In this document: piece after piece, positions 16,924 through 26,794 of the stretch
How the letters are laid out: the number at the start of each line of letters is the position of its first letter
Position numbering within the stretch: the stretch's first letter is position 1
Assembly (NCBI GenBank): GCA_030849945.1
Contig: JAVDKK010000003.1
Location: 868,001-932,000, forward strand
Reading direction: 5' to 3'
Source of the DNA: Schauerella fraxinea
Lineage (GTDB): Bacteria; Pseudomonadota; Gammaproteobacteria; Burkholderiales; Burkholderiaceae_B
DNA length: 64,000 bases
Made by a program: the position numbers and the translations under genes
Notes under the pieces: generated by a model
Database searches by the model: none
Seen by the model: the letters and a program-made list of their open reading frames with translations, nothing else
Told to the model about the DNA's origin: nothing

Positions 16924-17565
16924 GTGACCACGAGATCCCAGAAAAGCAAAAAGCTGGAGCCTGATAGTGCGACCGCACTGCCGGCTGAAGGCCGTGCAGG
17001 CGAATCTGCCGCAACGGCCCTGGATATCGGTTCACGTCTGAAGGCAATTCGAGTGTCGTACGGATTGAGTATTCGGGCGCTGGCAGAGGCCGCCGGTGTC
17101 ACACATAGCACCATCGCACAGATCGAACTCAACAAGGTGAGTCCTTCGGTGAGTTCGGTCAAACGGATCCTGAACGTTTTCAACATGCCGTTGAGCGACT
17201 TTTTTGCCGAAGTCGAAGATCGCCAGGAAGAACGCATTTTCTTCAAGGCAGATGAACTCGTCGAACTCGCCGACGGCAACGTTTTATCGTACCGTCAGGT
17301 CGGCAGCAACCTTGCCGGCAAGGCCATGATGATGCTGCATGAGCGCTATGCGCCAGGTGCGGATACTGGCGAACCCTATGTGCACGATGCCGAAGAGTGC
17401 GGCATCGTGATCAAGGGCAAAGTGGTGATCGTCGTGGGTCAACGGGAGCAGGTGCTCGAGGCCGGTGAGGCCTACTACTTCAACAGCCGCCTGCCGCATC
17501 GCATGTACAACCCGTTCAAAGAAACGTGTGAGGTCATCAGTGCGGTCTCACCGCCAACGTTCTGA
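16924..17565 (+). CDS. XRE-family transcriptional regulator with cupin domain
   Basis: About 213 residues. A Lys/Ala-rich N-terminus of some 35 residues is followed by an XRE helix-turn-helix (RLKAIRVSYGLSIRALAEAAG with VTHSTIAQIE, about residues 38-90) and a C-terminal cupin barrel (about 135-210) with an EECGIVIKG segment. Such HTH-cupin proteins respond to small molecules bound in the cupin and often control amine or amino acid catabolism. The start is uncertain: GTG at 16924 or TTG at 16894. It follows the aminotransferase by about 150 bases and probably regulates that gene and its divergent neighbours. Confidence 0.85.
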   Translation: MTTRSQKSKKLEPDSATALPAEGRAGESAATALDIGSRLKAIRVSYGLSIRALAEAAGVTHSTIAQIELNKVSPSVSSVKRILNVFNMPLSDFFAEVEDRQEERIFFKADELVELADGNVLSYRQVGSNLAGKAMMMLHERYAPGADTGEPYVHDAEECGIVIKGKVVIVVGQREQVLEAGEAYYFNSRLPHRMYNPFKETCEVISAVSPPTF

Positions 17566-17567
17566 GA

Positions 17568-17723
17568 TCAGGGTGCCAATGACTCGGGCGGCGTGCCGAT
17601 CAAAAGGCTATCCATGCCGGCATCCTCGTCGTCTTCTTCCAGCGGATCGAGGTCGGGCCGCGAGCCGTCCTGGACTTCATTGGGCGCATTGCTTGAGGGG
17701 TCGGGATGAGTGTGCGGACGCAT
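17568..17723 (-). CDS. Small acidic hypothetical protein
   Basis: A 51-residue frame starts at an ATG at 17723, with AGG about ten bases upstream. It is rich in Asp, Glu and Pro (DLDPLEEDDEDAG) and ends PPESLAP. There is no membrane segment or recognisable domain. It lies just downstream of the response regulator on the same strand and may be co-transcribed. Composition looks coding rather than random, but no function can be given, and the gene itself is not certain. Confidence 0.45.
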   Translation of the reverse strand: MRPHTHPDPSSNAPNEVQDGSRPDLDPLEEDDEDAGMDSLLIGTPPESLAP

Positions 17724-17767
17724 GGATATTGACCTGAAAGGGATGGCAGAGGAATGGCGGCGACGGG

Positions 17768-18160
17768 CTATGCGCCGTCGATCGGGGTATTGGGGCAGCA
17801 CAGCGCGGCCACCGCAGTCAGCAGATCGCGCCGCGTAAAGGGCTTGCCGACGTACAGCGTCTGCCGGGGCAGCGCGAGCGATGTGCCGGCAAGTTGGGCG
17901 CTATAACCACTCACATAAATTACCGGTAAGTCTGGCTTGGCGATGTGCGCGCGGCGTGCGAGTTCGAGGCCATCCATGCGCGGCATTTGGACGTCCGTGA
18001 TCAACAAATCGAGTCCGTGGCGCAGGGCCAGCCAATCCAGCGCAGCAAGCGGACAGGTACGCGTAATGGCGTTGAAACCAAAATCGGCGAGGATCTCGCT
18101 GGTAAGTTCAGCAAGCATCGGCTCGTCGTCGACGACAAGCACTGAGAGTGGGCACGGCAT
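17768..18160 (-). CDS. Single-domain response regulator (CheY-like receiver)
   Basis: The 130-residue protein is one receiver domain. The acidic pair DDEP lies near residue 11, the phosphoacceptor aspartate in LLITDVQMPRMDG near residue 56, and the conserved lysine in GKPF near residue 105. There is no output domain and no histidine kinase nearby, so it is an orphan regulator that must act by protein contact or in a phosphorelay encoded elsewhere. The ATG at 18160 starts directly before the first beta strand; a longer frame upstream lacks similarity. No good ribosome-binding site was found. Confidence 0.82.
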   Translation of the reverse strand: MPCPLSVLVVDDEPMLAELTSEILADFGFNAITRTCPLAALDWLALRHGLDLLITDVQMPRMDGLELARRAHIAKPDLPVIYVSGYSAQLAGTSLALPRQTLYVGKPFTRRDLLTAVAALCCPNTPIDGA

Positions 18161-18411
18161 GAGAGGTATTGGGCTCGATGATGAACGCGGCGTTGTCAAG
18201 GCGAGGGCCATGACGGATACGGACACGATCGCTGCGGCGCCTGGGGCGCACGTTCGCTGAAGCACGCAAGCGCGGGGCCTGGCGGCGCGATCTATTGATC
18301 ACAATCGCGCCAGGCTGCTGCGTGCCAGTCGTGTTCGACCTTACGAACTAGCCCTTTTCGACCTTATCCGAATTTGCCGATTTCGCTAAAATCGAGCGTT
18401 ACGAGCCGACG

Positions 18412-18768
18412 GTGCCCGTGCGGGCCAATCGGCTTGGCAAGGCACCCTCGGTTGAACACGCGGAGAGCCGGTTGCAAAAAGAGTTTGAATACTGCGGCGT
18501 CCAAGTCATGATTTTTGTTCGTGGTGTGCCCAAGGCGGGCTACGAAGGGCTCTCGACGGCGGACATTTGGTATTGTTTACCGGCGTCGTCCACGCCCATG
18601 TCCACCTTGTCGGGCAACGGAAAATGGACGTTGCTCACGCAGCGAAAGATGATCGTGTCGGCGAGCGCCGTCGAGGTGATCGGGGGAGCCGATCAACTCA
18701 TCCGCCAATTTATCGACGATGTACTCGTCAACCGGGTGAGGGATGCGTCGGTGGTGGGGCAGGGCTGA
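18412..18768 (+). CDS. Hypothetical protein, uncertain
   Basis: A 118-residue frame fills the gap between the response regulator and the methyltransferase and overlaps the methyltransferase end by 41 bases. Third codon positions are GC-rich in the manner of real genes here. The C-terminal part reads like a folded domain (KMIVSASAVEVIGGADQLI with an FIDDVL segment). The start is uncertain: GTG at 18412 or GTG at 18418. No family was recognised. It could be a genuine small conserved protein or a chance frame. Confidence 0.4.
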   Translation: MPVRANRLGKAPSVEHAESRLQKEFEYCGVQVMIFVRGVPKAGYEGLSTADIWYCLPASSTPMSTLSGNGKWTLLTQRKMIVSASAVEVIGGADQLIRQFIDDVLVNRVRDASVVGQG

Positions 18769-19495
18769 ACGCGCGGGCTTGTATGAGCAGCATCATGGGC
18801 CGCTGCACTTCCTCTGCCAGTGCCGGCTGGCGTGCCAGATCAGCCTCGGTCGGCCCCCAGTCCTCAACATGTTGCACGCTGAACCTTGCCGCAATCAGCG
18901 CGTTGATCAGCGTGCCGATCGTGCGGTGATATTTCACCACGCCCTTGGCGAGCCAATCCGTTTCGCGCTTTCCTTCGATCTGATAGCTGTCCACCGCCCA
19001 TACGCGACGCCCGTCCTGGGTCGATAGCCATCCCGGCTGCATGGCAGCCATGTAGATGGGATGTTCGATCGAAAACACCAGCCTGCCGCCAGGTGCCAGG
19101 GCCGCGCGGATCACACGCAGAAGCTGCGGCAGATCCTGCACGTAGTGAAATGCGAGCGAGCTATACACAAGGTCGAAGGTGTGGCGGCTGAGATCGAGCT
19201 GTTCGAGATCGGCTTGTTCGTAAGCGATGCCAGCAACGCGCGTCAATTCGCGTGCGCGATCCAGCATCAGGGCGGATAGATCGAGCCCGAGCACGCTCGC
19301 CGCGCCTTGCGCGTGCGCCCAGCGGCAGAACCAACCGTAGCCGCAGCCCAGATCCAATACGCGCAAGCCCTTCAACGTCGGCAGTTGCGCGCGTAATGCC
19401 GGCCATTCCGGCGCGCCGTCCAAGCCGAGTCGGGAGCGCGGCAGCTGGCTGTAGCCATCGAAGAAATCGGGGTTGTCGTAGATGTTTTGCGCCAT
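18728..19495 (-). CDS. Class I SAM-dependent methyltransferase
   Basis: The 255-residue protein has the Rossmann methyltransferase fold, with motif I VLDLGCGYGWF near residue 47 and the typical GGRLVFSIEHP segment after strand 5 near residue 140. It resembles small-molecule methyltransferases of the UbiG/TehB type; the substrate is unknown. The ATG at 19495 is chosen since similarity starts at MAQNIYDNPDFFDGY. It lies 80 bases downstream of the gspN end on the same strand but is probably unrelated to secretion. The C-terminal tail is Pro-rich and overlaps a doubtful plus-strand frame. Confidence 0.88.
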   Translation of the reverse strand: MAQNIYDNPDFFDGYSQLPRSRLGLDGAPEWPALRAQLPTLKGLRVLDLGCGYGWFCRWAHAQGAASVLGLDLSALMLDRARELTRVAGIAYEQADLEQLDLSRHTFDLVYSSLAFHYVQDLPQLLRVIRAALAPGGRLVFSIEHPIYMAAMQPGWLSTQDGRRVWAVDSYQIEGKRETDWLAKGVVKYHRTIGTLINALIAARFSVQHVEDWGPTEADLARQPALAEEVQRPMMLLIQARAFSPAPPPTHPSPG

Positions 19496-19575
19496 GAGCC
19501 ACAGCCTCTTCAATGCGATATCGATGTTCAACGCCACATGATATCGACGTCGCTCGGGTGTCGCTTTGGCCGATA

Positions 19576-20322
19576 TCAACCTCCACCTGTCCCGAACCGG
19601 CTTCGATCGCCCGAGCGCCGTCCGATGGCCGAGAGCAATCCCGCCATCGCGGCGCGGTCGCCATCGCTCACGGTGTCGGCGATGATCGCCTCGCCGTTGA
19701 ACGTCACCTTGTTGCGCCACGTGCCATTGCCCTGCACGGTGAGCGGTCCGCGATCGGTGGTGAGTGCGAGTGTGGCGGTCTGCTGCGCAGTGCCCGCGAT
19801 GCGCAGTCGGTAATCGCCCAAGGGATAGACGCGCGATAACGCCGAACCGGCGCTTTTCCATTGCACATCGATGGTCGAGCCGGCGGGCAAGCCTGCGCCG
19901 AGCGCCATGGCCGGCCAGCTTGCCGACAATTCGCCTGCCGGGCCGAGCGTATTGAACGGAGCACCCAGCGTACTCAGCAAGTCGGCGGGCAGGGTGGCGC
20001 GCTGCGCTGAGAGTGAGGCACCGCGCCATCCCAAGGTGATGCGCAATGGGCCCGCCAGCCAGGGATGGGTGACGGTCCAGCCCCAGTCGCGCCATTGCCA
20101 GGCGATGGCGGGCGTGAGCGTGCGGCGTGCGCCGTTGGGGCCTAGCGCCAGCAAGGCGGTGCCTTGCCACAGGCTGCCGTCGGCATCGGCCACGGCGATG
20201 AGGCTATCCGATGTGGGCAGATGCAAGAGCCAGCGGGCAGGCAATACGGCGACGGCTGCCGCGATGGCGATCAAGAAAAGCGCCACGCCTGCCGCGATGA
20301 CACGCCAGAGGCCTCGCCTCAT
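19576..20322 (-). CDS. gspN: Type II secretion system protein N (GspN)
   Basis: This encodes a 248-residue inner-membrane protein with one N-terminal transmembrane segment (about residues 8-30) and a periplasmic domain starting with LHLPTSDSLI and an ADGSLWQG motif characteristic of GspN. Its ATG overlaps the gspM stop as ATGA. It is the last gene of the gsp block and, as in other systems, an accessory component. The C-terminus is Arg/Gly-rich and less conserved. Confidence 0.8.
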   Translation of the reverse strand: MRRGLWRVIAAGVALFLIAIAAAVAVLPARWLLHLPTSDSLIAVADADGSLWQGTALLALGPNGARRTLTPAIAWQWRDWGWTVTHPWLAGPLRITLGWRGASLSAQRATLPADLLSTLGAPFNTLGPAGELSASWPAMALGAGLPAGSTIDVQWKSAGSALSRVYPLGDYRLRIAGTAQQTATLALTTDRGPLTVQGNGTWRNKVTFNGEAIIADTVSDGDRAAMAGLLSAIGRRSGDRSRFGTGGG

Positions 20323-20900
20323 GACGCATCCTTCGGTTTCACCGGCGCAAGCGTGACCGTGCCGTCGGCCTTGCCGGAAAGCAGCCGGCCGGTGCTCATG
20401 GTGCTGCGCTGCAAGGCTGCCGTTTGCGCGCTGGCGCGCAGGGTGAGCGGTGCGCGTTGCAGCCAGGCGAATAGCGTATCGGCAGGCACTTGCTTGAAGG
20501 CGACCGTCCACTGTGACGATGCTTCATCGGGTTCGAGTACCGTCCAGGTGTCTGCGGCCATGCCCGACGCAGCAAGGCTGGCCGCAATGTCGTCGCGGGT
20601 AAGGGCTGCCTCCGATGCCACGTGCGTGGCACTTTGGCGGAGTCGCGCCACATCGCGGGTGATCGCTTCGACGGTGGCCGCTTGTACCCGCAGCGCCGGT
20701 AGAGCGGCGCGATCGCGCGCGATGCCTTGCAGGGCGGGTTCGATCCCGAACAGATAAGTTATCGCAGCCAGGGCGACTGCCCCGCCCGCCACCACCAGCT
20801 TGCGCTCTCGCGGCGCCAGACGATTGAAGGCGAGGGCGGTTTGCCGGGTGCGGACGCGAAGGCGCTCTCGCCAGGCATCGAGGGTAGCGGTACGCGACAT
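20319..20900 (-). CDS. gspM: Type II secretion system protein M (GspM)
   Basis: This is a 193-residue bitopic inner-membrane protein. A basic cytoplasmic N-terminus (ending APRERK near residue 35) is followed by one transmembrane helix and a periplasmic ferredoxin-like domain, the standard GspM architecture. It works with GspL in the inner-membrane platform. Its ATG overlaps the gspL stop by one base (TGATG), so the two are translationally coupled. Placement between gspL and gspN supports the call more than sequence motifs, which are weak in this family. Confidence 0.85.
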   Translation of the reverse strand: MSRTATLDAWRERLRVRTRQTALAFNRLAPRERKLVVAGGAVALAAITYLFGIEPALQGIARDRAALPALRVQAATVEAITRDVARLRQSATHVASEAALTRDDIAASLAASGMAADTWTVLEPDEASSQWTVAFKQVPADTLFAWLQRAPLTLRASAQTAALQRSTMSTGRLLSGKADGTVTLAPVKPKDAS

Positions 20901-21948
20901 CAAGGCGCCTCTGTGGACACGATGCGCCACGTATTTGGGGTTTCGGTTTTATCGACACGGATGCCGGGCTCCGTGCGAGGCGCCATCGGCTTGGCCGCTA
21001 GGGTTCCGCTTGCCGTGGCCCCCGCCGTGCCACCGCTGCCAAGACTGCTCGCGCCACCGGTGGCCGGCGACTCGGCGCGTAAGGTCACCAGCAGCCCGGC
21101 CGCCGAATACTGCATGCGGGTGACGCGATCGTCGGCCGCAGGCAGTACGCGCGCGGCGGCGAGGGCGAGCGGCACCAGATCGTTTGCGGTGCTTGTGCCG
21201 CCGGCGTTGAGCAGTGCGTTGCGGCCTTGCTCGGCCTGGCGCAGCGGATCCACGACCACCGGCAGTTCGGGGAAGGTGGCTTGCACGCGTTGCGTCATGG
21301 TGGCGCGGAGCGTGTCCACATCGTGCTTGAGGCGCGAGGCATACAGGTTCAGGCCGATCACCCACAGCACGGCAGCCGCCAAGGTGAGCGCGATCGGCCA
21401 GCGCCAGGCTTGGCGGCGGGTGTCGCGCACACTGCGCACGACCCACCCCCAGCGGGGCGCGGGATGTTGCCAGCGCGGCGACACGGGCAATTGCAAGGGC
21501 TGATGATGATCCGTATCGTCGGGCGGCAACACGCTGGCCGTGGGAACGACGACGTCGAGCCTGAGCCCCGTGCCGGCGAGGCTGTCCCACACATGATGCA
21601 GGCGTTGTTTGTCGGTCCACGCGACGACGACGGTGCCATTGGGCTCGCGGGTGCCGAACGCCACGGCGACGCTATCGATATCGCCGAGCAGCAAGGCTTC
21701 GATCGCGCTTTCGACGGCGGCGCCGCGCTGACGCGGCGCGACCGGCGGCACTTGCACGGTGGTAACGATCGCGTCGTGGGGATGCAGGACGGCCTCGATG
21801 CGGCGCGGCCGAAAGGCGGTGGCGAGTGCGGCGGCATCGAGCTCGCCGCTTTGCGCGACGCGGCCTTGACGATCGAACCAGGCATAGGGCAACGGTTGCG
21901 CAGGGTGCCACTGCACGAGCGGCGGCAGGGCGATACGAAGATGACTTT

Positions 21949-21952
<4 letters not shown>
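20900..21952 (-). CDS. gspL: Type II secretion system protein L (GspL)
   Basis: The 350-residue protein has an N-terminal cytoplasmic actin-like domain (residues 1 to about 160), one transmembrane helix near residue 190 (ALTLAAAVLWVIGLNLYA) and a periplasmic ferredoxin-like domain. This is the GspL layout; it links the ATPase GspE to the membrane platform. The start is GTG at 21952, which overlaps the gspK stop as GTGA. A Gly/Ser/Ala-rich stretch near residues 300-325 is probably a flexible insertion. Confidence 0.85.
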
Positions 21953-23012
<1,060 letters not shown>

Positions 23013-23016
<4 letters not shown>

Positions 23017-23660
23017 CGCAGCACCACCACGCGGGTGTAGCGCTCACTTGCGGCGCCCTGCCCACGGTCGATCGCGATCTCGAGCCCCGTGGCGGCACCG
23101 GCCCCCCGCGCCGAGCGGCTGATCCACCCCTGCGCGGGCACCCACAACCGCACATCGAGTTGCTTGACGTCGCGCATCATCAACGTGCCCTCGGTGGGCA
23201 CATCCAGCGGATAGGCAGTGCCCGGGCGGCCGATCATGCGCCACAGATCGCCATCGCGGATGCGCCACACCACGCGTTGCCATGTGCCGTCGCGTCGCGC
23301 CGAAGCGCGTACCACTTCAAGCAACGGCGAGTCGCCTTGACCGGCGTTGAGTGTGATACCGGGCGGCAGGCTCGGCGCGCTGGCATCGGTCGCCGATGGC
23401 AGGCGATAGCCCATGTCCACTTGATTCAGATCCAGCTCGATCTGGCCGAGCGTGCGCACCAGCACATCGTTGTCTTCGGCCGCGCGATCGAGCCAATCGC
23501 GTGCCGTCGAGATCTGGGTGAGCCCGCGCCACGCGAGCAGGCTCACAAGCGCCATCAACGTAATGGCGATCATCACTTCGATCAATGAAAAGCCGCGCTG
23601 GCGGCGCTGCGGTGAGATGCGCGGATGGCGACGCTGTCGGGCCCTTAAACGTGACGTCAT
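23013..23660 (-). CDS. gspJ: Type II secretion system minor pseudopilin GspJ
   Basis: This 215-residue prepilin-like protein carries a basic leader ending QRRQRG followed by FSLIEVMIAITLMALVSLLAW, the type IV prepilin cleavage site with Phe at +1 and Glu at +5. The rest contains beta-strand-rich sequence as in GspJ, including a WQRVVWRIRDGDLWRM segment. It would form the pseudopilus tip with GspK and GspI. Its ATG overlaps the gspI stop as ATGA, and its own stop overlaps the gspK start in the same way. Confidence 0.88.
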
Positions 23661-24073
23661 GGCAGGCGGGTGACCAGTGTGCTCAACGTGGCCAAGGTGG
23701 CAGTGTCGTCGTTGGCGGCATACACGCGGATCTCCACTTGGCGAAAGTTGTTGTTGACCGATTTTCGGAATTCCAACGTGCAGCGCATCGATAGCTTGCC
23801 TTGATCGCACGGCACCGTTCGCACCGAGCCGGGGTCGGGCATGGCGGTGTCCAGGCGCAGTTGGGCGGCGGTATTTTCTGCCGACAACGTAGCGAGCGTG
23901 CGATCGCGCAGGCCGCGATTGTTTTGCGCCAACACGCCGGTGGCGCGTAGCGCGGCGGCCAGCGCAATCGCTACGATCGCCAGCGCGACTAGCACTTCGA
24001 TCAAGGTGAACCCGGCTTGTGCGCGCTGCCGGGATCGATTGCGATGCGCAGTCACCTCAGCGCGGCGCATCAT
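23657..24073 (-). CDS. gspI: Type II secretion system minor pseudopilin GspI
   Basis: This is a 138-residue minor pseudopilin with a basic leader ending QRAQAG and the prepilin segment FTLIEVLVALAIVAIALAAAL. A short C-terminal domain contains a pair of cysteines (VPCDQGKLSMRC) that could form a disulfide. GspI organises the tip complex. ATG at 24073 overlaps the gspH end by 17 bases; a GTG a few codons inside is an alternative. It lies between gspH and gspJ in the compact block. Confidence 0.88.
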   Translation of the reverse strand: MMRRAEVTAHRNRSRQRAQAGFTLIEVLVALAIVAIALAAALRATGVLAQNNRGLRDRTLATLSAENTAAQLRLDTAMPDPGSVRTVPCDQGKLSMRCTLEFRKSVNNNFRQVEIRVYAANDDTATLATLSTLVTRLP

Positions 24074-24557
24074 TGCCCGACGCAGTGTGCGCGATGACGA
24101 TCGTGCGGCCGGGCGACACGAGTTCCACGGTGTAGGGATCGCGTACCCATTCGGTATCGAAGCGCAGCGGCGAACGGGGATCGAGACGTACTTGCACAGG
24201 CGGTTCGGTCCATTTGCGTGCCGTCAGAATGGGATCACGTTCGAAGCGATCGTCGGGCCAGGGCACGTCGTTCTCGGCCGAAGCCTCACGCAGATCGATT
24301 GGCTGCCCGGCGCGCGTAAACCACCAGCCTTCGTCGTTGGCATGCCAGACGATGCTGCGACCATCGCTTCGGGCTTCGCTTTGCGCCACGCGAAAGGCAT
24401 CGCGCAATCGCTGGGCGTCGTTCTCCAGCGCGCGATCGGGCGCGGCCATGGCCGACAAGCCGATCATCGCCCCCGCGATGCCAATGATCACCACCACGAT
24501 CAACAACTCGATCAGCGTAAAGCCGGCTTCAGCTTTCCCACGAGCCGATGTCCGCAT
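24057..24557 (-). CDS. gspH: Type II secretion system minor pseudopilin GspH
   Basis: The 166-residue protein has a leader ending AEAG and the prepilin segment FTLIELLIVVVIIGIAGAMI. The remainder fits GspH, a minor pseudopilin with a small beta-domain. The start is the ATG at 24557, giving a short 11-residue leader; it overlaps the gspG end by 29 bases. The prepilin peptidase needed to process this and the other pseudopilins is not encoded in this window. Confidence 0.86.
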   Translation of the reverse strand: MRTSARGKAEAGFTLIELLIVVVIIGIAGAMIGLSAMAAPDRALENDAQRLRDAFRVAQSEARSDGRSIVWHANDEGWWFTRAGQPIDLREASAENDVPWPDDRFERDPILTARKWTEPPVQVRLDPRSPLRFDTEWVRDPYTVELVSPGRTIVIAHTASGNDAPR

Positions 24558-25014
24558 CGCCTTGCTCTCCCCCGGGCTTGTTGTCGGCGCCGAACGAGAA
24601 CACATCGATCTCGCTCTTCACGCCCGGATTGAGATACTGATAGGGATGGCCCCAGGGATCGTTGGGCAACCGATCCAGGTAAGGCCGCCAGTTGCGCGCG
24701 CCCTCCGGTTTCTCGGTGAGTGCCTTGAGCCCTTGAGACGTGGTCGGATACCGGCCGTTATCCAGGCGATAGAGTTGCAGCGCTTGCATCACGCCGCCGA
24801 TGTCTTGCTTGGCGGCTACTTGCCTTGCCTGGTCGGGACGATCCAGCACGCGCGGCACGATCAGCGCGGCCAGAATGCCCATGATCACCACCACCACCAT
24901 GATTTCGATCAGCGTAAAACCGGCCTGCGCGCGGCGGCTGCGACGGGATTGGGGCCGGGCACAGCCCTGAGCAGGGTTGGCGCGTAGGCGCGACGCGACG
25001 AGAGACAAACGCAA
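24529..25014 (-). CDS. gspG: Type II secretion system major pseudopilin GspG
   Basis: The 161-residue protein is the major pseudopilin. The prepilin segment FTLIEIMVVVVIMGILAAL is followed by the GspG hallmark sequence LYRLDNGRYPTTSQGL and the C-terminal NDPWGHPYQY calcium-site region. The start appears to be TTG at 25014, with GGAG eight bases upstream; the leader of about 32 residues is unusually long and Arg-rich, so a start closer to the cleavage site is possible but none is evident. It is separated from gspC by about 130 bases. Confidence 0.92.
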   Translation of the reverse strand: MRLSLVASRLRANPAQGCARPQSRRSRRAQAGFTLIEIMVVVVIMGILAALIVPRVLDRPDQARQVAAKQDIGGVMQALQLYRLDNGRYPTTSQGLKALTEKPEGARNWRPYLDRLPNDPWGHPYQYLNPGVKSEIDVFSFGADNKPGGEQGDADIGSWES

Positions 25015-25144
25015 GACGACACTCCGGTAAACCGTATCTGAAGGCCGGAGTATGGAGATGAAATATGACAGCTCTATTGCGGGCTAGTGACGGCGGCGCT
25101 GGTGGGCCGCGATCGATGTTGCCGACGAGATGGTGAGGGGCCGG

Positions 25145-25597
25145 CTATCGTGCGTCCGGTACTGTACGAATGCCTGCCACGGCCGCATCAGACTGCGGTG
25201 CCGCCACACGCAATTTGCCGGTGTCGCGTTCGAGGTCGATGCCGGTGGCATCCACGCCGATGAGGATCAAGCCGGGGGCGATTTCCTGGCCGATGCGCCA
25301 CGCCGTGGCCGGGCCGCCATCTATCTTGAGGACGGCCGCGCCGCTCTCTTCACCGCTGATGATGCCGGCCACCACCACTTGCGTGGTGAGCGCTTCGTTC
25401 TTGCCGAAGAGGCGCGCGGCAGGCGACGTGTCGATCGACGGGGGCGGCGCGGCCATGATCGCAGGCGGCACCGGGCCGGGGGTGGGCGCGAGCAGCAGGG
25501 CGACGCCCACGCCGATCGCAACGGCGATTGCGATCGCGGCGGCGATACGCACCAAGGCAGGCCAGAGGTCGGGGGAGGGGGCGGAGAGCACGCGCAT
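25145..25597 (-). CDS. gspC: Type II secretion system protein C (GspC)
   Basis: This is a 150-residue inner-membrane protein with one N-terminal transmembrane helix (about residues 18-40), a Pro-rich linker, and an HR domain that begins AARLFG near residue 60. It contains VVVAGIISG and the WRIGQEI pattern of GspC. It would link the inner platform to the outer-membrane secretin GspD. It lacks a C-terminal PDZ domain, so it is a short form. It is first of the gsp block in transcription order; the secretin gene gspD is not in the window. Confidence 0.82.
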   Translation of the reverse strand: MRVLSAPSPDLWPALVRIAAAIAIAVAIGVGVALLLAPTPGPVPPAIMAAPPPSIDTSPAARLFGKNEALTTQVVVAGIISGEESGAAVLKIDGGPATAWRIGQEIAPGLILIGVDATGIDLERDTGKLRVAAPQSDAAVAGIRTVPDAR

Positions 25598-25639
25598 GGG
25601 GTGCAAGTGTAGCGGCGCGGTATGACAGTTTGAATGCAA

Positions 25640-25668
25640 GAAGGGCCTTCGATGATCGAAGGCCCTTC
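25640..25668 (-). terminator. Long hairpin between htpX and gspC, probable terminator
   Basis: A perfect 14-bp inverted repeat (25640-25653 and 25655-25668) with a single-base centre lies 80 bases after the htpX stop and before gspC. On the minus strand it is followed by TTGCATTC, only a weak T-rich tail. It would separate htpX transcription from the gsp block. Confidence 0.55.
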
Positions 25669-25747
25669 GTGGTGTTACGTCGGTCGAGCCACCTTTCCAT
25701 ATGCCCCCAGCTTTCGACGTGGGCGTCATGGGTAAAGGTGCCGACCC

Positions 25748-26629
25748 TTAACGCACCGGCATGTTTTGCAACGCCGCAATGCGCGACGGGATTGGCGGGT
25801 GGGTTGAGAACAACGCAGCGATCGCGCGGCCACCGGTGATGCCCGATGCTTCGAACGTCTTGGGCAAATCGGTGGATTCGATGCCGCCCAGGCGAGCCAG
25901 GGCACGAATCATGGGTTCACGGCCACCCATCAATTGGGCTGAGCCGGCATCTGCGCGGTATTCGCGTTGACGCGAGAACCACGCCACGATGATCGAGGCG
26001 GCCACGCCGAACAAGATCTCACAAGCGATCACGGTGACGAAGTAGCCGATCCCGTTGCCGCGCTCGTTCTTGAGCACGATGCGATCGACGAAATAGCCGA
26101 CCACGCGCGCCAGGAACACCACGAACGTGTTCACCACGCCTTGAATCAAGGTGAGTGTGACCATGTCGCCGTTGGCGATGTGGGCCACTTCGTGCGCCAG
26201 CACGGCCGCCACTTCTTCTTCGGTCATGCTGTTGAGCAGGCCCGTGGATACCGCAACCAGCGAATCGTTCTTGAAGGCACCCGTGGCAAACGCGTTGGGT
26301 TCGCCTTCGTAGATCGCGACTTCGGGCCGGCCGATGCCGGCGCGGTCAGCCAGTTGATGGACGGTGTCGAGCACCCAGATTTCGCGTTGGCCATTGGGCG
26401 CATTGGGGTCGATGACCTGGGCGCCCACGCTCCACTTGGCCATCTTCTTGCTCATCAGAAGCGAGATGATGGCGCCGGTAAAGCCGACGACGACCGAGAA
26501 AATCAGCAAGGCGGTGACGTTCAGCCCTTGACCGGCAAACATGCGGTCGATGCCGAAAATACGCAGCGTGGCCGACAGGACGAGCATCACCGCAAGGTTG
26601 GTGATGACGAACAAAATGACGCGTTTCAT
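25748..26629 (-). CDS. htpX: Zinc metalloprotease HtpX
   Basis: The 293-residue protein is a membrane-bound zinc protease of the M48 family involved in quality control of membrane proteins. Two N-terminal transmembrane segments (about 4-24 and 38-58) precede the zinc motif H146-E147-V-A-H150. Two further hydrophobic segments follow, then the third zinc ligand region REYRADAGSAQL near residue 222. Length and order match HtpX of Proteobacteria. In many species it is induced by envelope stress. Confidence 0.95.
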   Translation of the reverse strand: MKRVILFVITNLAVMLVLSATLRIFGIDRMFAGQGLNVTALLIFSVVVGFTGAIISLLMSKKMAKWSVGAQVIDPNAPNGQREIWVLDTVHQLADRAGIGRPEVAIYEGEPNAFATGAFKNDSLVAVSTGLLNSMTEEEVAAVLAHEVAHIANGDMVTLTLIQGVVNTFVVFLARVVGYFVDRIVLKNERGNGIGYFVTVIACEILFGVAASIIVAWFSRQREYRADAGSAQLMGGREPMIRALARLGGIESTDLPKTFEASGITGGRAIAALFSTHPPIPSRIAALQNMPVR

Positions 26630-26794
26630 GGTTTCTTATGTTCCTCTGCAAGCGAGATGTACCGGGTTGGACTGTCCGGTAAAAAAGCAGTTCCCCTGTT
26701 TGGCGCCCGCGCGCCGAGTGGGGGTTAACGCGGAGTATAGTAACGGTTCGCCGCTTTTTTTCGCCCACCTCTCCTCCACTTAACGCGCAATTCC

